Source: Flavobacteriaceae bacterium
Lineage (GTDB): Bacteria > Bacteroidota > Bacteroidia > Flavobacteriales > Flavobacteriaceae
NCBI GenBank assembly: GCA_016649785.1
Contig: JAENXB010000015.1
Coordinates: 1 to 22,499 of the forward strand
Direction: 5' to 3'
Length of the DNA: 22,499 bases
This document shows, piece after piece, positions 15,333 through 22,236 of the stretch. Position 1 is the stretch's first letter, and the number at the start of each line of letters is the position of its first letter. The translations under genes were made by a program, and so were the position numbers. Under the pieces are notes generated by a model that worked only from the letters and a program-made list of their open reading frames with translations, was not told the DNA's origin and did not search any database.

Positions 15333-16199
15333 TTAACTGACAATCCTCTCCAAAGCAACTTTTATAAGCCGGTCTATGGTTTCTCCTGAGTTTTTACTGA
15401 ACTGCCCCGTTGCCCTGTTGGCCACAATGGCATTTAATGAAACAGCCCGATGGCCCATTAATTTGGAAAGCCCGTAAATTCCCGAAGTTTCCATCTCCAA
15501 ATTGGTTATTTTTTTATTCAAATAGGAAAAACCGGCCATTTTATCGTTTAGATCCGGATCCTGCACCGCCAAACGCAGTACACGGCCCTGGGGACCATAA
15601 AAGCCGCAATTGGAAACCGTATTCCCACGGTAAAAACCATCTGTAAATTTTGAAGCCAAATCAGCGTTACAGGGAACAACATAAGGAATTCCCATATTTG
15701 CAGACCAATCTAATTGTTTTACAAGAGCTTCAGAAAACTCAAGATCCTGAACCGATTTGCAGTCATAAAAATGCAACATCCCGTCAAAACCGATCCCGGT
15801 TTCAGAAACAACAAAGGAATCCACTGGGATCTCTGCCTGAATAGATCCGGAAGTTCCTATCCTGATGATATCCAGGGAATTCAATGCTTTTTTTATTGTT
15901 TTAGTTTTAAAATCGATATTTACAAGGGCATCCAACTCGTTCAAAACTATATCTATATTGTCGGTCCCAATTCCGGTAGAAACCACGCTTATGCGTTTTC
16001 CTTTGTAAAATCCGGTTTGGGTGTGAAATTCCCTTTTTTGAATGCGGAATTCTATCTTTTCAAAATATTTGGTAACCGCACTCACACGATCCTGATCTCC
16101 AACAACAATAACGGTTTGCGCTAAATGTTCCGGGAGTAAATTTAAGTGATAAACGCTGCCGTTTTTATTCTGAATAAATTCTGAAGCTTCTAAGCACAT
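15333..16199 (-). CDS. Uridine phosphorylase-like nucleoside phosphorylase
   Basis: A 288-residue member of the NP-I (PNP/UDP) family, cleaving nucleosides with phosphate for salvage. The phosphate site is GDQDR (34-38) plus R113 and T116 in RIGTSG; STGIGTDN (74-81) and the ribose-binding EMETSGIY (235-242) are also present. GPQGR (202-206) gives the Q-x-R pair that reads uracil in uridine phosphorylases (E. coli Q166/R168), so a uridine substrate is favoured over purines. The usual proline of GDPxR is glutamine here (Q36). It is the last gene of a four-gene minus-strand operon and starts 1 bp after the DUF1835 gene ends. No terminator is evident downstream. Confidence 0.9.
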   Translation of the reverse strand: MCLEASEFIQNKNGSVYHLNLLPEHLAQTVIVVGDQDRVSAVTKYFEKIEFRIQKREFHTQTGFYKGKRISVVSTGIGTDNIDIVLNELDALVNIDFKTKTIKKALNSLDIIRIGTSGSIQAEIPVDSFVVSETGIGFDGMLHFYDCKSVQDLEFSEALVKQLDWSANMGIPYVVPCNADLASKFTDGFYRGNTVSNCGFYGPQGRVLRLAVQDPDLNDKMAGFSYLNKKITNLEMETSGIYGLSKLMGHRAVSLNAIVANRATGQFSKNSGETIDRLIKVALERIVS

Positions 16200-16200
16200 G

Positions 16201-17130
16201 TTATAATTTTAAAATTTTATGGGATTCGGAATCGTATAAAAAATCATACATCTTCACTCCTCCCAAAAATTCGTCATTTTTTAAAACCCGATAAAAATTT
16301 CTGGAAGCGTTCAGGGCTTCGTTTCCTTCCGGTGTCAATTCAATTTTATGTTCCTTAACCTCATAAAATAACTGAAGTTTGTTTATAACCCTTTGGATCT
16401 GTATATCAATATATCCATAGTAGCCCTGGTACTCCAGGGAATATCCCAACAATTGATTCAGACTGGAAATATTTTGGTTCTTTATCAGCTTTAAAATATT
16501 TTTTTCCAACGCATTTAATCCGGTAATCGCGTTTGGGAACCGTTCTATATGAGCCCGGATACAACTCGATAAGTATTCAAAATTGGTCTTGATCTTTATC
16601 AGGTTTTTAAGCTTTTGAGGATTTTCCCCGTTGTAAAGCTGCCACATCAAATTGGCCATTTCCAGATCATCCTGATTGAGATGAATTTTTTGCTCATAAT
16701 GTTTTTGCAGAATTTTAAGCGGAAGCTGGGAGAGTGGGACAAATTCCTTTTCGCCTTTGACTTTTTTGCTGCAAACCAGGTAAATGGGAACATCAATTTT
16801 GTTTTCCATCAAATGGCTGATGGCCGCCAACATATTTATGTGAGAAAACAGGTCAAATTCAAACCACAGGATCACTTCTTCAAAAGTTTCAAGATCTCTC
16901 AGTTTTTTGAGTTCGCTCAGGAATTGTTCCTGGTAATCCCTGGCTGAAACCTGGTAATTTTCACTCAAAAAATGAGTTCGCAGAGCGATAAATTCCGGGG
17001 TTCCCAATTGAAAAGTTGTCGGGCCTTCGCAAAGCATTTCGCGCCACACCACAATTTTCCCTTTCAGATTGAGTTCTAAAATATTTTCAGATAAGCTGTC
17101 CCCAATGGTAATATGCAATTGTTTTGCCAT
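16201..17130 (-). CDS. DUF1835 domain protein
   Basis: A 309-residue protein of unknown function. The first 120 or so residues match the DUF1835 pattern: LHITIGDSLSENILE, then VVWREMLCEGP (27-37) and EVILWFEFDLFSHINML (85-101). The middle is helical. The C-terminal third (about 205-300) looks like a winged-helix-type tail with a strand ending KIELTPEGNEAL. There is no signal peptide or membrane segment, so it should be cytoplasmic. The family is widespread in Bacteroidota and Bacillota without an established reaction. It lies 17 bp after the SUI1 gene and 1 bp before the phosphorylase gene, so co-expression with both is very likely. Confidence 0.87.
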   Translation of the reverse strand: MAKQLHITIGDSLSENILELNLKGKIVVWREMLCEGPTTFQLGTPEFIALRTHFLSENYQVSARDYQEQFLSELKKLRDLETFEEVILWFEFDLFSHINMLAAISHLMENKIDVPIYLVCSKKVKGEKEFVPLSQLPLKILQKHYEQKIHLNQDDLEMANLMWQLYNGENPQKLKNLIKIKTNFEYLSSCIRAHIERFPNAITGLNALEKNILKLIKNQNISSLNQLLGYSLEYQGYYGYIDIQIQRVINKLQLFYEVKEHKIELTPEGNEALNASRNFYRVLKNDEFLGGVKMYDFLYDSESHKILKL

Positions 17131-17147
17131 ATAAATATTTTTAATGA

Positions 17148-17504
17148 TCAGCCTCCCACACGTTTTACCCGGTAACCTTCATCCTGTAAAAGCTGTATCA
17201 ATTTTTCCCTGAAATCTCCCTGAATAATTATTTCCCCGTCTTTCACAGAACCCCCAACCCCGCATTTCTTTTTGAGTTGTTTCCCAAGTTCGATCAGATC
17301 TTCGGCTTTACCCTGAAAACCTTTTATCACGGTCACTGTTTTCCCCCCACGGCCTTTGTTGCTGAAATGAGCTTCCAAAAGCTGATGTTTATTGGGCGGA
17401 GTTTCATCTTCGGTTTCCTTATTATATTCCCCGGCGTCAAAATCGCTCCCGGTAGAAAAAACCATCCCGCCAAGATCTTCCAATCCCAACTTTTTTTTGG
17501 CCAT
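17148..17504 (-). CDS. SUI1-family translation factor (eIF1/YciH-like)
   Basis: A 118-residue protein whose last 70 residues form a SUI1 domain: GRGGKTVTVIKGF (51-63), KKKCGVGGSVKDGEIIIQGD (78-97) and a helix ending GYRVKRVGG. The first 45 residues are an acidic, probably disordered tail, a common arrangement in bacterial YciH-type proteins. The domain is homologous to eIF1 and density-regulated protein, which monitor start-codon selection; in bacteria the physiological role is unclear. It sits 3 bp after the oxygenase gene and 17 bp before DUF1835. The domain is certain; a specific role in initiation is inferred from eIF1. Confidence 0.93.
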   Translation of the reverse strand: MAKKKLGLEDLGGMVFSTGSDFDAGEYNKETEDETPPNKHQLLEAHFSNKGRGGKTVTVIKGFQGKAEDLIELGKQLKKKCGVGGSVKDGEIIIQGDFREKLIQLLQDEGYRVKRVGG

Positions 17505-17507
17505 AAT

Positions 17508-18464
17508 TTATTGTTTTATTAGTCCAATTTCCACGAGGCGCTGATGCAGGAATTCGCCGGCAGTAATATCCTCGTATTGTTTTGGGTGGTCTTCATCCAT
17601 ACACTCTTCAAGGCAATTAAGCGGCATTTCACTGCGAGGATGCATAAAAAATGGAATTGAATAGCGTGGTTTGTCCCATTCTTCACGTGGCGGATTTATT
17701 ACCTTGTGTATGGTAGATCTCAATTTGTTGTTGGTGAGCCGCTCCAGCATATCTCCTACATTAATAACCAGTTCATCGGCCTTGGGGAGCGCATCTATCC
17801 ATATACCGTCTTTTCGCAATACCTGAAGTCCACCGCAGGAAGCTCCCATTAATAAAGTGATTAAATTGATATCTCCATGAGCTCCGGCACGTTCGGCTCC
17901 TTTTGGTTCTTCAGTAATAGGAGGATAATGGATAGGTCTTAAAATACTGTTGCCATTGCTTGCCCAATGGTCAAAATAATGTTCATCCAACCCGATATGT
18001 AACGCCAGGGCCCGTAAAACATAAATCCCCGTTTTTTCGAGCATACGATAGGCCTCCATTCCGGTATGATAAAAGTCTTTTAATTCTTCAACTTTTAGGT
18101 TTTCAGGATATTCTTCAGTTAAATTGGCATCGGCAGAAGGTTCCTGTCCAAAATGCCAGAACTCCTTTAAATCCCCTTCTTTTTTTCCTTTTGCATGTTC
18201 CTTTCCAAAGGAAACATAACCTCTTTGCCCGCCTAATCCTTCAATTTCATATTTTCGTTTTACTTCATAAGGAAGGGCAAAAAAAGCTTTCACCTCCTTG
18301 TAAAGTTCTTCAGAAAGTTCCTCGCTTAAAAAATGGTTTTTTAGGGATACAAAACCGATCTCTTCAAAGGCTTTTCCAATTTCATTTACAAACTTTTGCT
18401 TGCGTTTGGGATTTTCCGAAAGGAAATCAGCCAAATCTACACCGGGGATATTATTATCAGCCAT
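17508..18464 (-). CDS. 2OG-Fe(II) oxygenase, isopenicillin N synthase-like
   Basis: A 318-residue non-heme iron dioxygenase of the IPNS/flavanone-hydroxylase superfamily. It has an N-terminal DIOX_N-type region (about 5-120, with FEEIGFVSLKNH and QRGYVSFGKEH). In the double-stranded beta-helix core, the facial triad is H196 and D198 (AHGDINLITLL) with H253 (STIHKVINPP). R267 and S269 form the RxS pair that binds 2-oxoglutarate or the substrate carboxylate. GGLQVL and INVGDML are further core signatures. The substrate is unknown; no NRPS or beta-lactam gene is near, so antibiotic synthesis is not implied. It is the first gene of the operon, preceded by an exact -7 box. Confidence 0.92.
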   Translation of the reverse strand: MADNNIPGVDLADFLSENPKRKQKFVNEIGKAFEEIGFVSLKNHFLSEELSEELYKEVKAFFALPYEVKRKYEIEGLGGQRGYVSFGKEHAKGKKEGDLKEFWHFGQEPSADANLTEEYPENLKVEELKDFYHTGMEAYRMLEKTGIYVLRALALHIGLDEHYFDHWASNGNSILRPIHYPPITEEPKGAERAGAHGDINLITLLMGASCGGLQVLRKDGIWIDALPKADELVINVGDMLERLTNNKLRSTIHKVINPPREEWDKPRYSIPFFMHPRSEMPLNCLEECMDEDHPKQYEDITAGEFLHQRLVEIGLIKQ

Positions 18465-18492
18465 TTAAGGGATTTTTTTCATAGTTAACTCA

Positions 18493-18500
18493 CAAAGTTA
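18493..18500 (-). promoter_or_regulatory. -7 promoter element of the oxygenase operon
   Basis: On the minus strand this reads TAACTTTG, an exact TAnnTTTG match, 28 bp before the ATG at 18464. It faces away from the E1 promoter 60 bp further on, so the 122-bp gap between the two start codons is a normal back-to-back arrangement. Confidence 0.55.
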
Positions 18501-18560
18501 AATAAAATAACCGGAGTTTATATTTTTCTTTGTGTTTATGAAGTTAGACTTAAAATTAAT

Positions 18561-18568
18561 TACTTTTG
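18561..18568 (+). promoter_or_regulatory. -7 promoter element of the E1 gene
   Basis: TACTTTTG matches TAnnTTTG exactly and lies 18 bp before the ATG at 18587. The in-frame TTG at 18566 falls inside this box and so cannot be the translation start if the box is used. A weak TTTATG stretch (18535-18540) is at the right distance for a -33 element. Confidence 0.55.
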
Positions 18569-18586
18569 AAAGACAATTACCATCTC

Positions 18587-20593
18587 ATGAAACCAGAAAC
18601 AAAGATTACTTCTTCCATATTATACAACAAAGAAAACCTCTCCTACCAAACCTTGCTTCAGCTCTATCGGGCAATGCTGAAGCCCAGGCTGATAGAAGAT
18701 AAAATGCTGATATTACTTCGCCAGGGTAAAATATCCAAATGGTTCAGCGGAATTGGGCAGGAAGCCATAGCCGTTGGGGTTACAAGCGCTTTAGAAAACG
18801 ACGAATATATCCTGCCAATGCACCGAAACCTGGGAGTTTTCACCGCAAGGGAAATCCCGTTATACCGATTGTTTTCTCAATGGCAGGGAAAAGCCAACGG
18901 ATTCAGCAAAGGGCGTGAACGCAGTTTTCATTTTGGAACCCAGGAATTTAAAATAGTGGGGATGATCTCACATTTAGGACCTCAATTGGGGGTTGCTGAC
19001 GGGATCGCGCTTGCCCATAAACTTAAAAAAGAACAAAAACTCACCGCGGTATTTACCGGGGAAGGGGGCACCAGCGAAGGAGATTTTCACGAAGCGCTGA
19101 ACATAGCGTCTGTTTGGGACCTGCCGGTGCTTTTTTGTATCGAAAATAACGGATACGGACTTTCAACTCCCACCAATGAACAATATCGATGCAAGAATTT
19201 AATAGACCGCGGAATTGGTTACGGAATGGAATCCCATCAAATTGATGGAAATAATATACTAGAGGTGTTTTCCAAAGTTTCAGAAATAGCTGAAAGCGTT
19301 CGTAAAGATCCGCGTCCCGTTTTACTTGAGTTTCTCACTTTCAGGATGCGTGGTCACGAGGAAGCCAGCGGAACAAAATATGTGCCGGAAGAATTGATGG
19401 CAGAATGGGCTCGAAAAGATCCGATTTCGAATTTTAAAAATTTCCTGACCGAGGAAGGAATTTTGTCGGACGAAATAGATGAACAATTTCACAATGAAAT
19501 TAAGGCTGAGATCAATAAAAACCTTCAGCTTGCTTTTGATGAAGACGAGATCATTTCTACTGAAACTTATGAGTTAGATGATGTGTATCAGAGATTTGAA
19601 TATCAGCATTTTGAAGAAAATAAAGAATCTGAAACCCTCCGTTTTATCGATGCGATCTCACAAGCGTTAAGGCAGTCCATGCAGCGTCATGAAGATCTAA
19701 TTCTTATGGGTCAGGATATTGCGGAATACGGCGGGGCTTTTAAAATAACCGAAGGATTTTTAGAGGAATTTGGGAAAGACAGGGTGCGCAATACGCCAAT
19801 TTGTGAATCGGGAATAATAGGTGTCGCGATGGGCCTATCTATTAAAGGGATGAAAGCGATCGTGGAAATGCAGTTTGCCGATTTTGCAACTTCAGGATTC
19901 AATCCAATTGTAAACTATCTCGCCAAGGTCAACTATCGCTGGAATCAACCGGCAGATGTTGTAATTAGGATGCCCTGCGGGGCGGGAGTGGGAGCCGGAC
20001 CGTTTCACAGCCAGACCAACGAGGCCTGGTTTACAAAAACCCCGGGGTTAAAAGTGGTTTATCCCGCTTTTTCTTATGATGCCAAAGGCTTGTTGAATAC
20101 AGCCATAAACGATCCAAATCCGGTATTGTTTTTTGAACATAAAGCCCTCTACAGGAGCATTCGTCAGGAAGTACCCACCAATTATTACACAATTCCTTTT
20201 GGGAAAGCAGCAATGTTGAAGGAAGGAACAGATGTGAGCATCATTACCTACGGGGCTGGCGTTCACTGGGCATTGGAAGCATTGCTGGAGTTTCCGGATC
20301 TGGGTGTGGACCTGCTCGATCTAAGAACCTTGCTGCCAATGGATAAGGAAAGTATTTTCAATTCAGTGAAGAAAACCGGAAGGGTTATGATAATTACTGA
20401 AGATTCGGTTTTTGGGAGTGTGGGATCAGATATTTCAGCACTTATTGTTGAAAATTGCTTCGAGTATTTGGATGCCCCGGTGATGCGGCTTGGAAGTTTG
20501 GAAACCCCAATTCCTTTTGCCGCAAACCTGGAACAGCAATATCTGCCAAAGAATCGCCTTAACCAAAAGTTAAAGGAATTAATGGCGTATTAG
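18587..20593 (+). CDS. Fused E1 alpha/beta of a branched-chain-type 2-oxoacid dehydrogenase
   Basis: A 668-residue single-chain, thiamine-diphosphate-dependent E1, decarboxylating 2-oxo acids and passing the acyl group to lipoylated E2. Residues about 20-325 are the alpha part: the TPP-Mg motif begins GEGGTSEGDFHEALN (158-172) and ends CIENNGYG (184-191), and the conserved loop MRGHEEASGTKYVP is at 254-267. After a linker (about 326-350), the beta part has MGQDIAEYGG (374-383), CESGIIGVAMG (406-416) and the active-site HSQTNEAWF (H474). Sequence features fit 2-oxoisovalerate-type rather than pyruvate-type E1. E2 and E3 are not in the window. A branched-chain complex would supply iso-branched acyl-CoA primers for the fatty acids typical of this group. 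It is monocistronic and diverges from the oxygenase operon. Confidence 0.92.
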   Translation: MKPETKITSSILYNKENLSYQTLLQLYRAMLKPRLIEDKMLILLRQGKISKWFSGIGQEAIAVGVTSALENDEYILPMHRNLGVFTAREIPLYRLFSQWQGKANGFSKGRERSFHFGTQEFKIVGMISHLGPQLGVADGIALAHKLKKEQKLTAVFTGEGGTSEGDFHEALNIASVWDLPVLFCIENNGYGLSTPTNEQYRCKNLIDRGIGYGMESHQIDGNNILEVFSKVSEIAESVRKDPRPVLLEFLTFRMRGHEEASGTKYVPEELMAEWARKDPISNFKNFLTEEGILSDEIDEQFHNEIKAEINKNLQLAFDEDEIISTETYELDDVYQRFEYQHFEENKESETLRFIDAISQALRQSMQRHEDLILMGQDIAEYGGAFKITEGFLEEFGKDRVRNTPICESGIIGVAMGLSIKGMKAIVEMQFADFATSGFNPIVNYLAKVNYRWNQPADVVIRMPCGAGVGAGPFHSQTNEAWFTKTPGLKVVYPAFSYDAKGLLNTAINDPNPVLFFEHKALYRSIRQEVPTNYYTIPFGKAAMLKEGTDVSIITYGAGVHWALEALLEFPDLGVDLLDLRTLLPMDKESIFNSVKKTGRVMIITEDSVFGSVGSDISALIVENCFEYLDAPVMRLGSLETPIPFAANLEQQYLPKNRLNQKLKELMAY

Positions 20594-20663
20594 CAAAACT
20601 TTATGAGCTGAACAGCTTATTTAAGACACCTTAACAGATATTTTGTTAAATTATTAATAATCT

Positions 20664-20695
20664 TTTGTGTGTAGAAGGGAGGTAGAGTAATTTCG
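20664..20695 (+). promoter_or_regulatory. -33/-7 promoter of the DUF1328 gene
   Basis: TTTG (20664-20667), a 20-bp spacer, then TAATTTCG (20688-20695) gives the Bacteroidota two-box layout at the preferred spacing, with one mismatch in the -7 box (C for T). The leader to the ATG at 20723 would be about 20 nt. It is the best-spaced complete promoter I found here. Confidence 0.5.
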
Positions 20696-20722
20696 TTGCA
20701 TCTAACCAACAAACTACTCATT

Positions 20723-20884
20723 ATGATTCGACTTATTGTTATTTTTCTAATCATAGCCTTAGTGGCTGCGGTCTTAGGATTTGGTGGCATTGCTGAAGGT
20801 TTCGCAGGCATTGCGAGAATAATATTTTACGTTTTTATTGTATTACTTGTAATATCCCTGATAAGCCGTTTATTAAGACGTTAA
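20723..20884 (+). CDS. Small membrane protein, DUF1328 (YtjA-like)
   Basis: A 53-residue hydrophobic protein matching DUF1328 in both length and sequence: first membrane segment IVIFLIIALVAAVLGFGGIA (4-23), a short loop EGFAGIAR, second segment IIFYVFIVLLVISLISRLL and a basic LLRR tail. It is the same size as E. coli YtjA (53 residues). Two-pass inner-membrane proteins of this family are often seen in stress regulons; the function is unknown. The ATG at 20723 gives the normal family start; an in-frame TTG at 20696 would add nine unconserved residues and overlap the promoter. A terminator-like hairpin follows. Confidence 0.88.
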   Translation: MIRLIVIFLIIALVAAVLGFGGIAEGFAGIARIIFYVFIVLLVISLISRLLRR

Positions 20885-20895
20885 TTTTTTTAAAA

Positions 20896-20940
20896 GGAAG
20901 AATCTTATTTGAGGCATCAATTTTGCAAATAAGATTTTTC
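20896..20940 (+). terminator. Probable intrinsic terminator after the DUF1328 gene
   Basis: A perfect 11-bp stem, AATCTTATTTG (20901-20911) with its complement at 20926-20936, loop 14 nt, followed by a short T-run (20935-20939). The stem extends outward by further pairs at 20897-20900. It is AT-rich, so it is weaker than the one at 22186. Confidence 0.55.
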
Positions 20941-20973
20941 AAACATTAAACAAAAACCTAAATAATTAATAGA

Positions 20974-21453
20974 ATGAAAAAACTGATATTTATTTTTGCC
21001 GCTACTCTTTTAGTAGCATCCTGTGGACCCAGTAAAGTGGCTACAGAAGCCCGTAAAACCTTTAAAGGGGATTGGGTCCTTAACAATGTAACCTATCCAA
21101 ATAATACGGGGATATATAATGTAACTTTATTTAACGATGCTTCTGCCGGATGTTTTACAGGCAGCACCTGGAGTTTTGTTTCCAATAACAACACCGGGAC
21201 TTATACTCCACAGGGAATTGATTGTACAGCCGGTGAAAGGTATTTTGTGTGGTCAATAGATGAAGGCAATACCACTGCAGGTATGTTCGATTTCCTATTG
21301 AAACCAACAGACAGCCGACATAAATCCACAACGGGAAACCAGGGTTTCAGGCTAAATTTGGTTTCTTTAACCGATACAGCAATGACCTGGGAACAAACTG
21401 TTATATTGGAAGGTAAACCTTTTGTAATAAGAATGGATTTCACTAAAATTTAA
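20974..21453 (+). CDS. Lipocalin-like lipoprotein
   Basis: A 159-residue lipoprotein. The signal peptide ends in lipobox LVASC with lipidated C17. The mature part opens with a lipocalin-type first strand FKGDWVLNNVTY (residues 29-40), followed by strands containing GCFTGSTWSFVSNNNTGTY and ending TWEQTVILEGKPFVIRMDFTKI. This matches the short bacterial lipocalin-like domain proteins of Bacteroidota. Three cysteines besides the lipobox are not obvious here; C49 and C72-region residues could pair in the periplasm. Residues after C17 (GPSKV) are not an acidic surface-export signal, so a periplasm-facing outer-membrane location is likely. The ligand is unknown. The OmpA-family gene starts 12 bp downstream. 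Confidence 0.85.
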   Translation: MKKLIFIFAATLLVASCGPSKVATEARKTFKGDWVLNNVTYPNNTGIYNVTLFNDASAGCFTGSTWSFVSNNNTGTYTPQGIDCTAGERYFVWSIDEGNTTAGMFDFLLKPTDSRHKSTTGNQGFRLNLVSLTDTAMTWEQTVILEGKPFVIRMDFTKI

Positions 21454-21465
21454 AAATAAACAATT

Positions 21466-22161
21466 ATGAAAATAGGAATGAACAAATTTTTAGCTTTATT
21501 ATTTACAGCCACATTGTTATTTGGTTGTGAAGCTACCAAAAACGCCAACAAAACACAAAAAGGAGTTGTTATTGGTGCCACAGGTGGGGCAGTAATAGGA
21601 GGGATTATAGGAAATAACACCAAAGGTGGAAATACAGCTTTAGGTGCCATTATTGGTGGTGTCGTAGGTGGTGCGGCCGGAGGTTATATAGGTAGCCGAA
21701 TGGATGAACAAGCCAAAAAAATTGAGCAGGAAATCCCCGGAGCCGAAGTTGAACGCGTAGGAGAGGGTATCAACGTTACTTTTGACGAAGCAAGTGGAGT
21801 GTATTTTGATACAGAAAAATACAATATCAACGCCAAATCACAAGAAACGCTAAACAAATTGGCAGGTATTTTTAAAGAATATCCAAAATCCAATATTTTG
21901 GTGGAAGGACATACCGACAACACCGGATCTGAAAGTTATAACCTGACATTATCTAAAAATCGTGCCCAGGCGGTATCCAGTTATTTAGTAAATAACGGAG
22001 TTTCAAGTGGCCGGTTTGATACTAAATGGTACGGGGAATCCCAACCTAAATACGACAATACTACCGCAGAAGGAAGGGCTAAAAACCGTAGAGTTGAGTT
22101 AGCTATTGTCGCCAGTGATGAATTAAAAGCAGAGGCTAAAAAAGCAACTGGAGAAAATTAA
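21466..22161 (+). CDS. OmpA-family lipoprotein with glycine-zipper segment
   Basis: A 231-residue outer-membrane lipoprotein. The lipobox LFGC lipidates C21. Residues about 33-77 are a glycine-zipper stretch with GxxxG-type repeats (GATGGAVIGGIIG, ALGAIIGGVVGGAAGG), able to pack against or insert in membrane. Residues about 102-215 are an OmpA C-terminal domain: VYFDTEKYNIN, GHTDNTGSESYNL and NRRVEL. D151 and R166 are 15 apart, as are the diaminopimelate-binding D241 and R256 of E. coli OmpA, so peptidoglycan binding is likely. The ATG at 21466 is used; M5 is an alternative that keeps the signal. It is co-transcribed with the lipocalin-like gene and followed by a strong terminator. Confidence 0.94.
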   Translation: MKIGMNKFLALLFTATLLFGCEATKNANKTQKGVVIGATGGAVIGGIIGNNTKGGNTALGAIIGGVVGGAAGGYIGSRMDEQAKKIEQEIPGAEVERVGEGINVTFDEASGVYFDTEKYNINAKSQETLNKLAGIFKEYPKSNILVEGHTDNTGSESYNLTLSKNRAQAVSSYLVNNGVSSGRFDTKWYGESQPKYDNTTAEGRAKNRRVELAIVASDELKAEAKKATGEN

Positions 22162-22185
22162 AATTTTCTCTTAGTGTTTCAAATA

Positions 22186-22219
22186 AAAATTCCGGGAAAT
22201 TCCCGGGATTTTTTTTATT
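22186..22219 (+). terminator. Strong intrinsic terminator after the OmpA-family gene
   Basis: GC-rich stem CCGGG (22192-22196) with CCCGG (22202-22206), loop AAATT. It is extended outward by a T-G wobble and A-T pairs, and followed by eight T residues (22209-22216). It lies 25 bp after the stop and separates this unit from the flavoprotein gene. Confidence 0.88.
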
Positions 22220-22236
22220 TTAAGTATCTTCAACTT

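Noticed and set aside
17508..18464. Possible beta-lactam biosynthesis gene
   Set aside because: The superfamily name includes isopenicillin N synthase, but no NRPS, acyltransferase or expandase gene is nearby, and the neighbours are SUI1 and DUF1835. Only a generic oxygenase call is justified.
17960..18484. Plus-strand frame of 174 codons opposite the oxygenase gene
   Set aside because: A shadow of the oxygenase coding strand; proline- and histidine-rich composition is what antisense of such a gene gives, and no motif is present.
20606..20649. Hairpins after the E1 gene (AGCTG/CAGCT and TTAACA/TGTTAA)
   Set aside because: The first has a 2-nt loop, too tight to form fully; the second is a 6-bp AT-rich stem without a proper T-run. 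Neither is convincing as a terminator.
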